DNA of 64,000 nucleotides from Streptomyces sp. NBC_01723. GTDB taxonomy: Bacteria > Actinomycetota > Actinomycetes > Streptomycetales > Streptomycetaceae. Within the stretch, counting starts at the first letter, position 1; each line of letters starts with the position of its first letter. A program made the translations under genes and the position numbers. Below, piece after piece: positions 10,393 through 18,539 of the stretch. The DNA lies in NCBI RefSeq assembly GCF_036246005.1, contig NZ_CP109171.1, positions 4,886,001-4,950,000 on the forward strand. The letters run 5' to 3'. The notes below the pieces were generated by a model. It saw nothing but the letters and a program-made list of their open reading frames with translations, was not told the DNA's origin and made no database searches.

Positions 10393-11859
10393 TCAGCCCT
10401 CCTGCACGTCCCGCCACGCCCGCGGGATCGCCGCCGCCACGTCGTGCGCCCCCACCGGCGCCCCCCGAGCCGCGAACCGGCCCGCCAGGCCGTGCAGGTA
10501 CGCCGCCGCGCTCCCCGCGTCCAGGGCCGACAGGCCCGCCGCCAGCAGGGAGCCCGCGAGCCCGGAGAGCACGTCCCCGCTCCCGGCCGTCGCGAGCCAC
10601 GACGTGCCCGTCGGGTTGACCCGGACCGGCCCTCCGTCCGCCCCCGCCACCACCGTCGTCGAGCCCTTCAGCAGCACCGTCGCCCCGTACCGCGCCGCCA
10701 GTTCCCGCGCCGAGGCCAGCCGCGCCCCCTCGACCTCCTCCCGGCCCACCCCGAGCAGCGCCGCCGCCTCCCCGGCGTGCGGCGTCATCAGGGTCGCCGC
10801 CGTGCGTGCCCGCACCGCGTCCGCGTCGGCCAGCCGCAGCCCGTCCGCGTCGATCAGCACCGGCACCTCGGCGGCCAGCACCTCGGCCACCGTCCCCGCG
10901 TCGTCACCGGCCCCCGGCCCGACCACCCACGCCTGCACCCGCCCCGCCCGCTTCGGGCCCCGCTCGGACACGAGCGTCTCCGGGAAGCGGGCGATCACCG
11001 CGTCCCCCGCCGGACCGACGTACCGCACCGCCCCGGCCCCGCCCCGCAGCGCACCGGCGACGGCGAGCACCGCCGCGCCCGGATAACGGGCCGACCCGGC
11101 GGCGACCCCCACGACCCCCCGCCGGTACTTGTCGCTCTCCGCGCCCGGCACCGGCAGCAGCCGGGCCACGTCCGCGTGCTGCAGGGCCTCCAGCTCGGCC
11201 GCCTCACCCGGCAGCGGCAGCCCGATGTCCACCAGCCGCACCGAACCGGCGTACTCCCGCGCCGGATCGACCAGCAGCCCCGGCTTGTGCGCCCCGAAGG
11301 TGACCGTCAGGTCGGCGCGGACCGCGGCCCCCCGCACCTCCCCGGTGTCCGCGTCGACCCCGCTCGGCAGGTCGACGGCGACGACGGCGGCCCGGGACCG
11401 CGCGGCCGCGTCCGCGAGCGGCACCGCCCCCTCCCGCAACCCGCCCTTGCCGCCGATCCCGACGATCCCGTCGACGACCAGGTCGGCCCGCGTGACCAGC
11501 TCCACGGCCGACCCGGCACCGGTCTGAGGCCCGCCCGCCACCGCCCGGCCACCCGCCCGGCGCAACGCGGCCAGCCCCGGTCCGTGCGCGCGGTCCGGCG
11601 CCAGCAGCACCGCCGTCACCCCCGCCCCCCGCCGGGCCAGTCGCGCCCCGGCGTACAGGGCGTCACCGCCGTTGTCCCCGCTGCCGACCAGCAGCACCAC
11701 CCGGCTGCCGTAGACCCGGCCCGCCACCCGCCCGAGCACCTCGGCACAGGCGGCGGCGAGCCCGGCGGCGGCCCGTTGCATCAACGCCCCCTCCGGCAGC
11801 CGTGCCATCTCCTGGCGTTCCGCCGTCCTGACCGTCTCCACGCTGTACGCAGTCCGCAT
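10393..11859 (-). CDS. nnr: Bifunctional NAD(P)H-hydrate epimerase / ADP-dependent dehydratase
   Basis: This enzyme repairs hydrated NADH and NADPH: the N-terminal YjeF_N half epimerises the R and S forms, and the C-terminal half dehydrates S-NADHX with ADP. The protein is 488 aa. The epimerase half has VVLLVGSGDNGGDALYAGARL and ADLVVDGIVGIGGKG. The kinase-like half has VVGPGAGDD, LTPHAGEAAALLG and NPTGTSWLATAGSGDVLSG (about residues 400-425). The frame stays open far upstream. I chose ATG 11859, 7 nt after an AAGACT -10-like box and at the family's usual beginning. Confidence 0.93.
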   Translation of the reverse strand: MRTAYSVETVRTAERQEMARLPEGALMQRAAAGLAAACAEVLGRVAGRVYGSRVVLLVGSGDNGGDALYAGARLARRGAGVTAVLLAPDRAHGPGLAALRRAGGRAVAGGPQTGAGSAVELVTRADLVVDGIVGIGGKGGLREGAVPLADAAARSRAAVVAVDLPSGVDADTGEVRGAAVRADLTVTFGAHKPGLLVDPAREYAGSVRLVDIGLPLPGEAAELEALQHADVARLLPVPGAESDKYRRGVVGVAAGSARYPGAAVLAVAGALRGGAGAVRYVGPAGDAVIARFPETLVSERGPKRAGRVQAWVVGPGAGDDAGTVAEVLAAEVPVLIDADGLRLADADAVRARTAATLMTPHAGEAAALLGVGREEVEGARLASARELAARYGATVLLKGSTTVVAGADGGPVRVNPTGTSWLATAGSGDVLSGLAGSLLAAGLSALDAGSAAAYLHGLAGRFAARGAPVGAHDVAAAIPRAWRDVQEG

Positions 11860-11931
11860 GCCGTCGAGTCTTCCCCGTACACCCCGAACACGCACGAGCC
11901 CGGTGCCCGCGATGTGCGGGAGAGTTGTCCC

Positions 11932-12540
11932 ATGGGCGACGAGGAGACGGCACAGGTCATGACCTCGCTGGGGACCCGGCTGCGAGCGATCCGGCAGGCC
12001 CGCGGGCTCACCCTGGCGCAACTCGCCGCGGCCACCGGCGTCTCCGTGAGCACGCTGTCCCGGCTGGAGTCGGGGCGCCGGGAGCCCGGACTGCGGCACC
12101 TGCTGCCGCTGGCCAGGGCCCACCGCCTGCCCCTGGACGAGCTGGTCGGCTCCAGCACCGGCGACCCCCGCGTCCACCCCCGGCCCTTCACCCGGCACGG
12201 CCAGACCTGGGTCCCGCTCACCCGGAACCCGAACGACGGGCTGCACGCCTACAAGCAGATCCTCCCCGCCCCGGCCGTCCCGCGGACCCCGGGGAGCCCG
12301 CGCCCCGAACAGGGGTCCCACGAGGGCCACGAGTGGCTCTACGTCCTCTCCGGCCGCCTGCTCCTCGCCCTCGGCGACCACGACCTCGTCCTGACGGCCG
12401 GCGAGACCGCGGAGTTCGACACCCGCGTCCCGCACGGCATCGCCAACGCGGGGGACCGGCCGGTCGAGTGGATCGCCCTGTACGGCGCCCAGGGCGAGCG
12501 CATGCACATCCGGGTCCGGCCGACCGGGGGCGGGGCCTAG
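11932..12540 (+). CDS. XRE-family transcriptional regulator with cupin domain
   Basis: The 202-aa protein has an N-terminal helix-turn-helix (about residues 10-65; LRAIRQARGLTLAQLAAATG, then VSTLSRLESGRREPGLRHL) and a C-terminal cupin (about 100-195). The cupin motif HEGHEWLYVLSGRLLLALGD and the following TAGETAEFDTRVPHGIANAG carry the usual His/Glu metal-ligand pattern. Such proteins are one-component regulators that sense a small molecule in the cupin. The target is unknown. It is divergent from nnr, sharing a 72-nt intergenic region. ATG 11932 has GGGAGAG upstream; the frame is open further but has no good start. Confidence 0.88.
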   Translation: MGDEETAQVMTSLGTRLRAIRQARGLTLAQLAAATGVSVSTLSRLESGRREPGLRHLLPLARAHRLPLDELVGSSTGDPRVHPRPFTRHGQTWVPLTRNPNDGLHAYKQILPAPAVPRTPGSPRPEQGSHEGHEWLYVLSGRLLLALGDHDLVLTAGETAEFDTRVPHGIANAGDRPVEWIALYGAQGERMHIRVRPTGGGA

Positions 12541-12544
12541 GGGC

Positions 12545-12697
12545 CCCTGGAGAAGCCGACCGGGGACGGCTTCTGGGCACCCTGGATCAGTGCCGGGGAC
12601 GGCCCCTGAGCCACCCAAAAAGAAGTGCCCCGGGGACGGCCCCTGAGCACCCGTGGAGAAGTGCCCCGGGGACGGCCCCCCGGGTACCCGTGGAGAC
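12545..12697. repeat. Degenerate ~35-nt tandem repeats downstream of the XRE gene
   Basis: There are four imperfect units sharing the core GCCCCGGGGACGGCCCC, each separated by ACCCGTGGAGAA-like or CCCTGGA-like sequence. They begin right after the XRE-cupin stop codon and end at the acpS 3' end. Confidence 0.7.
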
Positions 12698-12701
12698 GGC
12701 G

Positions 12702-13073
12702 CTACCCCTCCGCGATCACCACCGCCGAGGCCACCCCCGCGTCGTGGCTGAGCGACACGTGCCACGACGCCACCCCCAGCGCCGCCGCCCGCGCCGCCAC
12801 CGTCCCCGTCACCCGCAGCCGCGGCCGGCCGCAGTCCTCGACGTACACCTCGGCGTCCGTCCAGAGCAGGCCGGCCGGCGCGCCCAGCGCCTTGGCCAGC
12901 GCCTCCTTCGCCGCGAAGCGGGCGGCGAGCGAGGCGACGCCCCGGCGCTCCCCGCTCGGCAGCCGCAACTCGCTCTCCAGGAAGAGCCGCTCCGCCATGG
13001 CCGGTGTGCGCTCCAGCGACGCCCCGAACCGCTCGATCTCGGCCACGTCGATCCCGACCCCGATGATGCTCAT
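12702..13073 (-). CDS. acpS: Holo-[acyl-carrier-protein] synthase
   Basis: AcpS transfers 4'-phosphopantetheine from CoA to the serine of acyl carrier proteins, activating them for fatty acid and, in Streptomyces, polyketide synthesis. The 123-aa length is the family norm. Diagnostic motifs are [14 protein letters not shown] at the N-terminus, with the Mg-binding Asp, and [13 protein letters not shown] in the middle. [20 protein letters not shown] ends the protein. ATG 13073 is chosen because a perfect TAGGGT box lies 7 nt upstream. It is divergent from alr. Confidence 0.95.
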   Translation of the reverse strand: MSIIGVGIDVAEIERFGASLERTPAMAERLFLESELRLPSGERRGVASLAARFAAKEALAKALGAPAGLLWTDAEVYVEDCGRPRLRVTGTVAARAAALGVASWHVSLSHDAGVASAVVIAEG

Positions 13074-13162
13074 GCCGGGCACCCTAACCACTGCCGGCCG
13101 CCGCCCGGCGGTGACGCCGGGCACACGGCGACGGCCGGGGGCTCTGAGAGACTGTGGGCACG

Positions 13163-14329
13163 ATGAGTGAGACAGCTGCTCGGCGGGACGCGGTACTGCG
13201 GGCCCGGGCCGAGATCGACCTGGCCGCCCTGCGGGCCAACGTCCGTGCCCTGCGCGAACGGGCCCCCGGGGCGGCTCTCATGGCCGTCGTCAAGGCCGAC
13301 GGATACGGCCACGGCGCGGCACCCTGCGCCCGCGCGGCCGTCGAGGCGGGCGCGACCTGGCTGGGCACGGCCACTCCGCAGGAGGCGCTCGCCCTGCGCG
13401 CGGAGGCCGGACTGCCGGACGACGTACGGATCATGTGCTGGCTGTGGACGCCGGGCGGCCCCTGGCGGGAGGCCGTCGAGGCCGGTCTCGACGTCTCCGT
13501 CAGTGCCCTGTGGGCCCTGACGGAGGTCACCGCGGCGGCACGGCTCGCCGGACGCCCCGCGCTCGTGCAGCTCAAGGCCGACACCGGGCTCGGCCGGGGC
13601 GGCTGCCAGCCGGGCGCGGACTGGGCGGAACTGGTCCGTCAGGCCCTGCGCGCCGAGGCCGAGGGCCTGCTCCGGGTCACCGGGCTCTGGTCGCACTTCG
13701 CCTGCGCCGACGAGCCCGGGCACCCCTCCATCGCCGCCCAGCTCACCCTCTTCCAGGAGATGACCGCGTACGCCGAGCGGCAGGGCGTACGCCCCGACGT
13801 GCGGCACATCGCCAACTCGCCGGCCACGCTCACCCTCCCCGAGGCCCACTTCGACCTGGTGCGGCCCGGCATCGCGATGTACGGCGTCTCGCCCAGCCCC
13901 GAGATCGGCACCCCCGCCGACCTCGGACTGCGGCCCGTGATGACGCTGACCGCCGCGCTGGCCCTGGTCAAGCAGGTCCCCGGCGGCCACGGCGTCAGCT
14001 ACGGGCACCACTACACGACCCCCGGCGACACCACCCTCGGCCTCGTCCCCCTCGGTTACGCGGACGGCATCCCGCGCCACGCCTCCTCCACCGGCCCCGT
14101 CCTGGTCGACGGCAAGTGGCGCACCGTCGCGGGACGGATCGCGATGGACCAGTTCGTCGTCGACCTCGGCGGCGACCGGCCCGAACCGGGCGCCGACGCG
14201 GTGCTGTTCGGGCCCGGCGACCGCGGCGAGCCCACCGCCGAGGACTGGGCGCAGGCGGCGGGAACCATCGGGTACGAGATCGTCACCCGGATCGGATCCC
14301 GCGTGCCGCGCGTCTATGTGAACGAGTGA
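13163..14329 (+). CDS. alr: Alanine racemase
   Basis: Alr is the PLP enzyme that interconverts L- and D-alanine for peptidoglycan. The 388-aa protein has the PLP-lysine motif [11 protein letters not shown] (Lys about residue 46), [11 protein letters not shown], and the C-terminal catalytic region [33 protein letters not shown] is also diagnostic. ATG 13163 is preferred: a GACTGT -10-like box lies 7 nt before it. GTG 13154 would add three residues (391 aa) and cannot be excluded. The gene heads a co-directional run with the hydrolase and tsaE. Confidence 0.95.
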   Translation: MSETAARRDAVLRARAEIDLAALRANVRALRERAPGAALMAVVKADGYGHGAAPCARAAVEAGATWLGTATPQEALALRAEAGLPDDVRIMCWLWTPGGPWREAVEAGLDVSVSALWALTEVTAAARLAGRPALVQLKADTGLGRGGCQPGADWAELVRQALRAEAEGLLRVTGLWSHFACADEPGHPSIAAQLTLFQEMTAYAERQGVRPDVRHIANSPATLTLPEAHFDLVRPGIAMYGVSPSPEIGTPADLGLRPVMTLTAALALVKQVPGGHGVSYGHHYTTPGDTTLGLVPLGYADGIPRHASSTGPVLVDGKWRTVAGRIAMDQFVVDLGGDRPEPGADAVLFGPGDRGEPTAEDWAQAAGTIGYEIVTRIGSRVPRVYVNE

Positions 14330-14438
14330 CGCGTCCGTAGGGGATGACGCGCCGCCCGCACACGGCGTGGCGCGCGGTCAGGTGAATCGGCAACCAGTGG
14401 GTATCCGCACAGCGGCCCGGCGAAGAGGAGCGGTGTAC

Positions 14439-15683
14439 GTGAGCGAGAGCAACGCGGAGGCCGTCGCGTCGGCCGTCGCCTCCGCCACGGAAGCGGCCAC
14501 CGAGGCCGCCGCCGGCGGCTGGCGCAGGGCGACCGGCATCGCCGGCGTCGCCATAGGCGTGGTCGCGGCGGGCGCGGCGGCCGGTGTGGCGATAGAGCGG
14601 CTGACGGTCGGCCGCGGGATGCGCCAGAAGGCCCGGCTCGCCCTGGACTCGGCGGGACCGTACGGCGGACTGCGCGGCAACCCCGGCAAGGCGTACGCCG
14701 ACGACGGCACCGAGCTGTACTACGAGGTGGACGACGTCGAACCGGCTGCGGAGTCCGCGCTCACCCGGCGCAGACGGCGGCTGTTCGGCCGCAAGGAGCC
14801 CGCTCCGGTGACCGTCGTCTTCAGTCACGGCTACTGCCTCAACCAGGACTCCTGGCACTTCCAGCGGGCCGCCCTGAGGGGCGTCGTCCGCACCGTGCAC
14901 TGGGACCAGCGCAGCCACGGCCGGTCCGCGCGGGGCGTGGCCCAGGAGCGGGACGGCCGCCCGGTCACCATCGAGGAGCTGGGCCGGGACCTGAAGGCCG
15001 TCATCGACGCGGCCGTGCCCGAGGGGCCGATCGTGCTGGTCGGGCACTCCATGGGCGGCATGACCGTGATGGCCCTGGCCGACGCCTTCCCCGACCTGGT
15101 CCGCGAGCGGGTCGTCGGCGTCGCCCTGGTCGGCACCTCCTCCGGCCGCCTCGGCGAGGTCAACTTCGGGCTGCCGGTGGCCGGTGTCAACGCGGTCCGG
15201 CGGGTGCTGCCGGGCGTGCTGAAGGCGCTGGGGCAGCGGGTCGAGCTGGTGGAGAAGGGGCGGCGGGCGACGGCGGACCTGTTCGCCGGGATCATCAAGC
15301 GGTACTCGTTCGCCAGCCGGGACGTCGACCCGGCCGTGGCCCGGTTCGCCGAGCGGATGATCGAGTCGACGCCGATCGACGTGGTCGCCGAGTACTACCC
15401 GGCCTTCAACGACCACGACAAGACCGAGGCCCTCGCCCACTTCGCCGGCCTGCCGGTCCTGGTGCTGGCCGGGGTGCGGGACCTGGTGACGCCCAGCGAG
15501 CACAGCGAGGCGATCGCCGACATCATGCCGGGCGCCGAGTTGGTACTGGTGCCGGACGCCGGGCACCTGGTCATGCTGGAGCACCCGGAAATCGTCACCG
15601 ACCGCCTCGCTGATTTGCTCGCCCGCGCGGGGGCGGTGCCGTCCACGGCTACCGTGGATGGCTGTGACTCCGCCTCTTCCTGA
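14439..15683 (+). CDS. Alpha/beta hydrolase
   Basis: The 414-aa protein has an Ala-rich N-terminus with a hydrophobic segment (GIAGVAIGVVAAGAAAGVA, about residues 30-50), probably a membrane anchor. An alpha/beta hydrolase domain follows from about residue 120. It has FSHGYCLNQDSW (oxyanion region), the nucleophile elbow GHSMGGM, a late acid region LVLAGVRDLVTP, and the catalytic His in DAGHLVMLEHPE. The substrate is unknown. I chose GTG 14439 because GAGGAG (14425-14430) is 8 nt upstream; GTG 14433 is too close. It sits between alr and tsaE, as in many actinomycetes. Confidence 0.88.
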   Translation: MSESNAEAVASAVASATEAATEAAAGGWRRATGIAGVAIGVVAAGAAAGVAIERLTVGRGMRQKARLALDSAGPYGGLRGNPGKAYADDGTELYYEVDDVEPAAESALTRRRRRLFGRKEPAPVTVVFSHGYCLNQDSWHFQRAALRGVVRTVHWDQRSHGRSARGVAQERDGRPVTIEELGRDLKAVIDAAVPEGPIVLVGHSMGGMTVMALADAFPDLVRERVVGVALVGTSSGRLGEVNFGLPVAGVNAVRRVLPGVLKALGQRVELVEKGRRATADLFAGIIKRYSFASRDVDPAVARFAERMIESTPIDVVAEYYPAFNDHDKTEALAHFAGLPVLVLAGVRDLVTPSEHSEAIADIMPGAELVLVPDAGHLVMLEHPEIVTDRLADLLARAGAVPSTATVDGCDSASS

Positions 15684-15772
15684 GCGGAAGCGGCTTCCAG
15701 CCTTGCGGCTGCGGTCCAGCCCGAACCGGCCCCTTGCGGGGTGTGACAACGTACTACTGCGAGTGAGTGACG

Positions 15773-16306
15773 ATGGAAGAATCCGCGAAGTCGCGCATCC
15801 CGGCTGAGTCCGACGGACCCGCTCCCGAAAGCGAGATCACCGTCACCTCCCCCGAGCAGATGCGGGAACTGGGCCGCAGGCTCGCCAAGCTGCTGCGCGC
15901 CGGTGACCTGGTGATGCTCAGCGGGGAGCTGGGCGCGGGCAAGACGACGCTGACCCGGGGGCTCGGTGAGGGCCTGGGGGTGCGCGGCGCCGTCACCTCC
16001 CCGACCTTCGTGATCGCCCGCGTACATCCCTCGCTCGGTGACGGCCCGCCGCTCGTCCACGTGGACGCCTACCGGCTGTCCGGCGGCCTGGACGACATGG
16101 AGGACCTCGACCTGGACGTCTCCCTGCCCGACTCGGTGATCGTCGTGGAATGGGGCGAGGGCAAGGTCGAGGAGCTGACCGACGACCGGTTGCAGCTGTG
16201 GATCCACCGCGCCGTCGGCGACACCACGGACGAGGTGCGGCACGTGACGGTGACCGGCGTCGGCGCGCGCTGGGCCGAGGCCGACACGAGCGTGCTCGCG
16301 GGCTGA
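15773..16306 (+). CDS. tsaE: tRNA threonylcarbamoyladenosine biosynthesis ATPase TsaE
   Basis: TsaE is the ATPase that works with TsaB and TsaD to make t6A at position 37 of ANN-decoding tRNAs. The 177-aa protein has a Walker A GELGAGKTTLTRGLGEGLG (about residues 48-66), SPTFVIARVH (switch region), VHVDAYRL, and Walker B-like VIVVEWGEG. The start is uncertain: ATG 15773 fits a GAG-rich binding site, and GTG 15767 adds two residues. A stem-loop terminator follows at 16313-16333, so tsaE is separated from tsaB by two other genes. Confidence 0.93.
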   Translation: MEESAKSRIPAESDGPAPESEITVTSPEQMRELGRRLAKLLRAGDLVMLSGELGAGKTTLTRGLGEGLGVRGAVTSPTFVIARVHPSLGDGPPLVHVDAYRLSGGLDDMEDLDLDVSLPDSVIVVEWGEGKVEELTDDRLQLWIHRAVGDTTDEVRHVTVTGVGARWAEADTSVLAG

Positions 16307-16312
16307 GCGCGG

Positions 16313-16333
16313 CCCCGGCGGAGGCCGCCGGGG
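16313..16333 (+). terminator. Stem-loop terminator after tsaE
   Basis: A perfect 9-bp stem CCCCGGCGG/CCGCCGGGG with a 3-nt loop (AGG). There is no T-run, which is common for Streptomyces terminators. Confidence 0.7.
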
Positions 16334-16402
16334 ATGTTCCGACAAGGCGTCGGCAAAATATTGCGTTCCGGGTCTTGCGCGTGGTCACATGGTACCCAGC
16401 TC

Positions 16403-16424
16403 GTGGTTAGGCATACCTAACCAC
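16403..16424. promoter_or_regulatory. Palindromic operator, iron-box-like
   Basis: Two perfect 9-bp arms, GTGGTTAGG and CCTAACCAC, flank CATA. Either half aligns in part with the DtxR/IdeR/DmdR iron box TTAGGTTAGGCTAACCTAA (about 13-14 of 19 positions by eye). The spacing of the TTAGG/CCTAA pair is shorter than in the canonical box. It lies 29 nt before the 57-aa ORF, where it could repress transcription. Confidence 0.55.
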
Positions 16425-16452
16425 GCCCGCCCCCGACCTTCAGGAGGCGTCC

Positions 16453-16626
16453 ATGTCCCAGACCGAGCCGCAGGCCCGCCGCAGGCCGCAGTCGCCCGCG
16501 CTCAGCGGGGTGCCCATGAGCGAACTGCTGGCGTCCTGCGCCGCCGCCGCGGCGGTCTCGACGCCGCCGCGCGCACCCGAACCGGAGGCCCGCGGGCCCG
16601 TCCGGGAGCACCGCGAGGCCGCCTGA
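16453..16626 (+). CDS. Small hypothetical protein (57 aa)
   Basis: The ORF has an excellent ribosome binding site (AGGAGG at 16442-16447, 5 nt before the ATG) and normal Streptomyces codon use. The protein starts MSQTEPQARRRPQ. It has a short hydrophobic Ala-rich patch with one cysteine (ELLASCAAAAAV) and ends in a charged tail, VREHREAA. No family is recognised. The 22-bp palindrome upstream suggests it is a regulated single gene. It is convergent with the YkuD-like gene. Confidence 0.65.
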   Translation: MSQTEPQARRRPQSPALSGVPMSELLASCAAAAAVSTPPRAPEPEARGPVREHREAA

Positions 16627-16645
16627 CCTGCCAAGGTCCCGCGTC

Positions 16646-17200
16646 TCAGGGAACGACGACGACCGGCTGCCCGATCGTCGCGAACCGCCACATCGCGTCG
16701 CCGTCCGCGCGCGACTCCCGGATGCCGCCGGTGCGCTCGCCCGGATCGGGCTTCGCCGTCGAGCCGTCGAGCGCCGCGCTGAACCCGATGACCACGCCCT
16801 CGGTGCTGGTGAACCGCACGACGTGCTCGACCGGGACACCGTCGGACCCGGTGACCCGGTTGGACCTGGAGGTGACCGCGTAGGTGCCCGGCGCCGGGTC
16901 GACCGGGCTGGGCGTGACCCGGAAGGTGCGCCGCACCTTGCCGCCCGCGTCGACCAGCCACACCCGGTCGTCGTCCACCGAGTACACCACCCGCTCACCC
17001 TGGCCGGATCCGGTCGGCAGTGCCTCGGGGTGCCCGCGGTCGCGCGGTGCCTTGGAGGCGCCCGGGGCGGGTGTGCTGTCGACCCGGGTCCGGCCGAGGT
17101 CGGCCGGGACGTTGGCCGACGCCTGGTGGGCGAGGTAGCCGATGGTCGCGAGGGCGGCCGCGGTGAGGCCGGTGACGAAACCGGCGCTGCTGCTTGCCAC
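16646..17200 (-). CDS. L,D-transpeptidase-like (YkuD-fold) protein lacking the catalytic Cys
   Basis: The 184-aa protein has one N-terminal membrane segment (FVTGLTAAALATIGYLAHQA). An extracytoplasmic domain follows with YSVDDDRVWLVDAGGKVRRTFRVTPSP and GTYAVTSRSNR, like the start of L,D-transpeptidase domains. Where YkuD enzymes have S/T-H-G-C-I-R, this protein reads RTGGIRES, and the upstream IHG position reads IGFSA. Both catalytic His and Cys therefore appear replaced. It ends GQPVVVVP like the family. It is probably a non-enzymatic relative acting at the cell wall. GTG 17200 has GAGGTGG 7 nt upstream. Confidence 0.6.
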   Translation of the reverse strand: MASSSAGFVTGLTAAALATIGYLAHQASANVPADLGRTRVDSTPAPGASKAPRDRGHPEALPTGSGQGERVVYSVDDDRVWLVDAGGKVRRTFRVTPSPVDPAPGTYAVTSRSNRVTGSDGVPVEHVVRFTSTEGVVIGFSAALDGSTAKPDPGERTGGIRESRADGDAMWRFATIGQPVVVVP

Positions 17201-17349
17201 GGGCGACCACCTCGTCGTCGTACGTCGTGCCTGCGTTCCCGGGCGACGGTAGCAGTCCGTGACGTGGTGACCTCGCTGTGCGACACGGGTGTGCACGGGC
17301 CGTCCACCGGGCGTCCGCCCAGGGGTGCTCGGCGCCGTAGGCTGTTTGC

Positions 17350-18003
17350 GTGCTCTTGCTCGCTCTGGATACCGCCACGCCCGCCGTGACCGTCGCGCTG
17401 CACGACGGTACGGACGTCATCGCCTCGTCGAGCCAGGTGGACGCACGCCGGCACGGTGAGCTGCTGCTGCCGGCCGTCGACCGGGTGCTCGCCGAGGCCG
17501 GACTGCGGCTCGACGCCGTCACCGGGGTCGTCGCCGGCATCGGCCCCGGCCCGTACACGGGGCTGCGCGTCGGACTGATGACCGCGGACACCTTCGGGCT
17601 CGCGCTCGGGGTGCCCGTGCACGGCGTGTGCACGCTGGACGGCCTCGCCTACGCCGCCGACCTGGAGGGACCCTTCGTGGTGGCGACCGACGCCCGCCGC
17701 AAGGAGGTCTACTGGGCGCGCTACGCCGACTCCCGCACCCGCCTCACCGACCCGGCCGTCGACCGCCCCGCCGACATCGCCGGGCAGGTGGCCGGAGTCC
17801 CGGCCGTCGGCGCGGGCGCGCTGCTGTACCCGGACACCTTCCCGAAGGCGCACGAGCCCGAGCACGTGTCCGCCGCCGCCCTCGCGTGCCTGGCCGCCGA
17901 GAAGCTCGCCGCGGGCGAGCAGCTGCCCGAGCCCCGGCCGCTGTACCTGCGCAGGCCCGACGCCCAGGTCCCCAAGAACTACAAGGTGGTCACCCCCAAG
18001 TGA
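17350..18003 (+). CDS. tsaB: tRNA threonylcarbamoyladenosine biosynthesis protein TsaB
   Basis: TsaB is the partner and scaffold of TsaD in t6A synthesis, of the ASKHA fold. The 217-aa protein begins MLLLALDTATPAVTVAL and has GELLLPAVDRVLAEAGL. It also has the conserved GVVAGIGPGPYTGLRVGLMTA (about residues 60-80). GTG 17350 lies 6 nt after TAGGCT (17338-17343), so the operon mRNA is probably leaderless. rimI starts inside its stop codon (GTGA overlap), indicating translational coupling. Confidence 0.95.
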   Translation: MLLLALDTATPAVTVALHDGTDVIASSSQVDARRHGELLLPAVDRVLAEAGLRLDAVTGVVAGIGPGPYTGLRVGLMTADTFGLALGVPVHGVCTLDGLAYAADLEGPFVVATDARRKEVYWARYADSRTRLTDPAVDRPADIAGQVAGVPAVGAGALLYPDTFPKAHEPEHVSAAALACLAAEKLAAGEQLPEPRPLYLRRPDAQVPKNYKVVTPK

Positions 18004-18539
18004 CCGGAGCGACCGAACCCGTGACCCCGACCGTGGACGCCGGGCTGCGCGAGATGCGCTGGTGGGACATCGACCCCGTGCTCCGCCTGGAGCGGGAGCT
18101 GTTCCCGGAGGACGCCTGGTCGCGGGGCATGTTCTGGTCCGAGCTGGCCCACGCGCGCGGCCCCGGGGCGACCCGGCGGTACCTGGTCGCCGAGGAGGAC
18201 GGCCACCTCGTCGGCTACGCCGGCCTCGTCACCTCCGGGGAGCAGGGCGACGTGCAGACCATCGCCGTCGCCCGCGACCACTGGGGGACCGGCCTCGGCG
18301 CGCGGCTGCTGACCGAGCTGCTGCGGGCCGCGACCGCCTTCGAATGCACCGAGGTGCTGCTGGAGTGCCGGGTGGACAACACCCGCGCCCAGCGGCTGTA
18401 CGAGCGGTTCGGCTTCGAGCCCATCGGCTTCCGGCGCGGCTACTACCAGCCGGGCAACGTGGACGCCCTGGTGATGCGCCTGACCGACCCTTCCACCTCC
18501 GTACCGGGAACCGAACGAGGAACCGACAACCATGGCTGA
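18000..18539 (+). CDS. rimI: Ribosomal protein S18-alanine N-acetyltransferase RimI
   Basis: RimI is a GNAT acetyltransferase that modifies the N-terminal alanine of S18 and other proteins. The 179-aa protein has [23 protein letters not shown] and [22 protein letters not shown]. The acetyl-CoA loop is [14 protein letters not shown] (about residues 95-110), and the tail is [26 protein letters not shown]. Its GTG overlaps the tsaB stop by 4 nt and its end overlaps tsaD by 8 nt. Confidence 0.92.
   Translation: MTGATEPVTPTVDAGLREMRWWDIDPVLRLERELFPEDAWSRGMFWSELAHARGPGATRRYLVAEEDGHLVGYAGLVTSGEQGDVQTIAVARDHWGTGLGARLLTELLRAATAFECTEVLLECRVDNTRAQRLYERFGFEPIGFRRGYYQPGNVDALVMRLTDPSTSVPGTERGTDNHG

Noticed and set aside
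10195..12540. 781-codon + frame spanning the nnr region
   Set aside because: Only its last 202 codons (from 11932) encode a recognisable XRE-cupin protein. The earlier part is Arg/Pro-rich shadow opposite nnr.
16403..16424. Calling the palindrome a definite DmdR/IdeR iron box
   Set aside because: TTAGG and CCTAA are 4 nt apart here, while the canonical 19-bp box has 9 nt between them. Only partial overlap is seen, so it stays a candidate.
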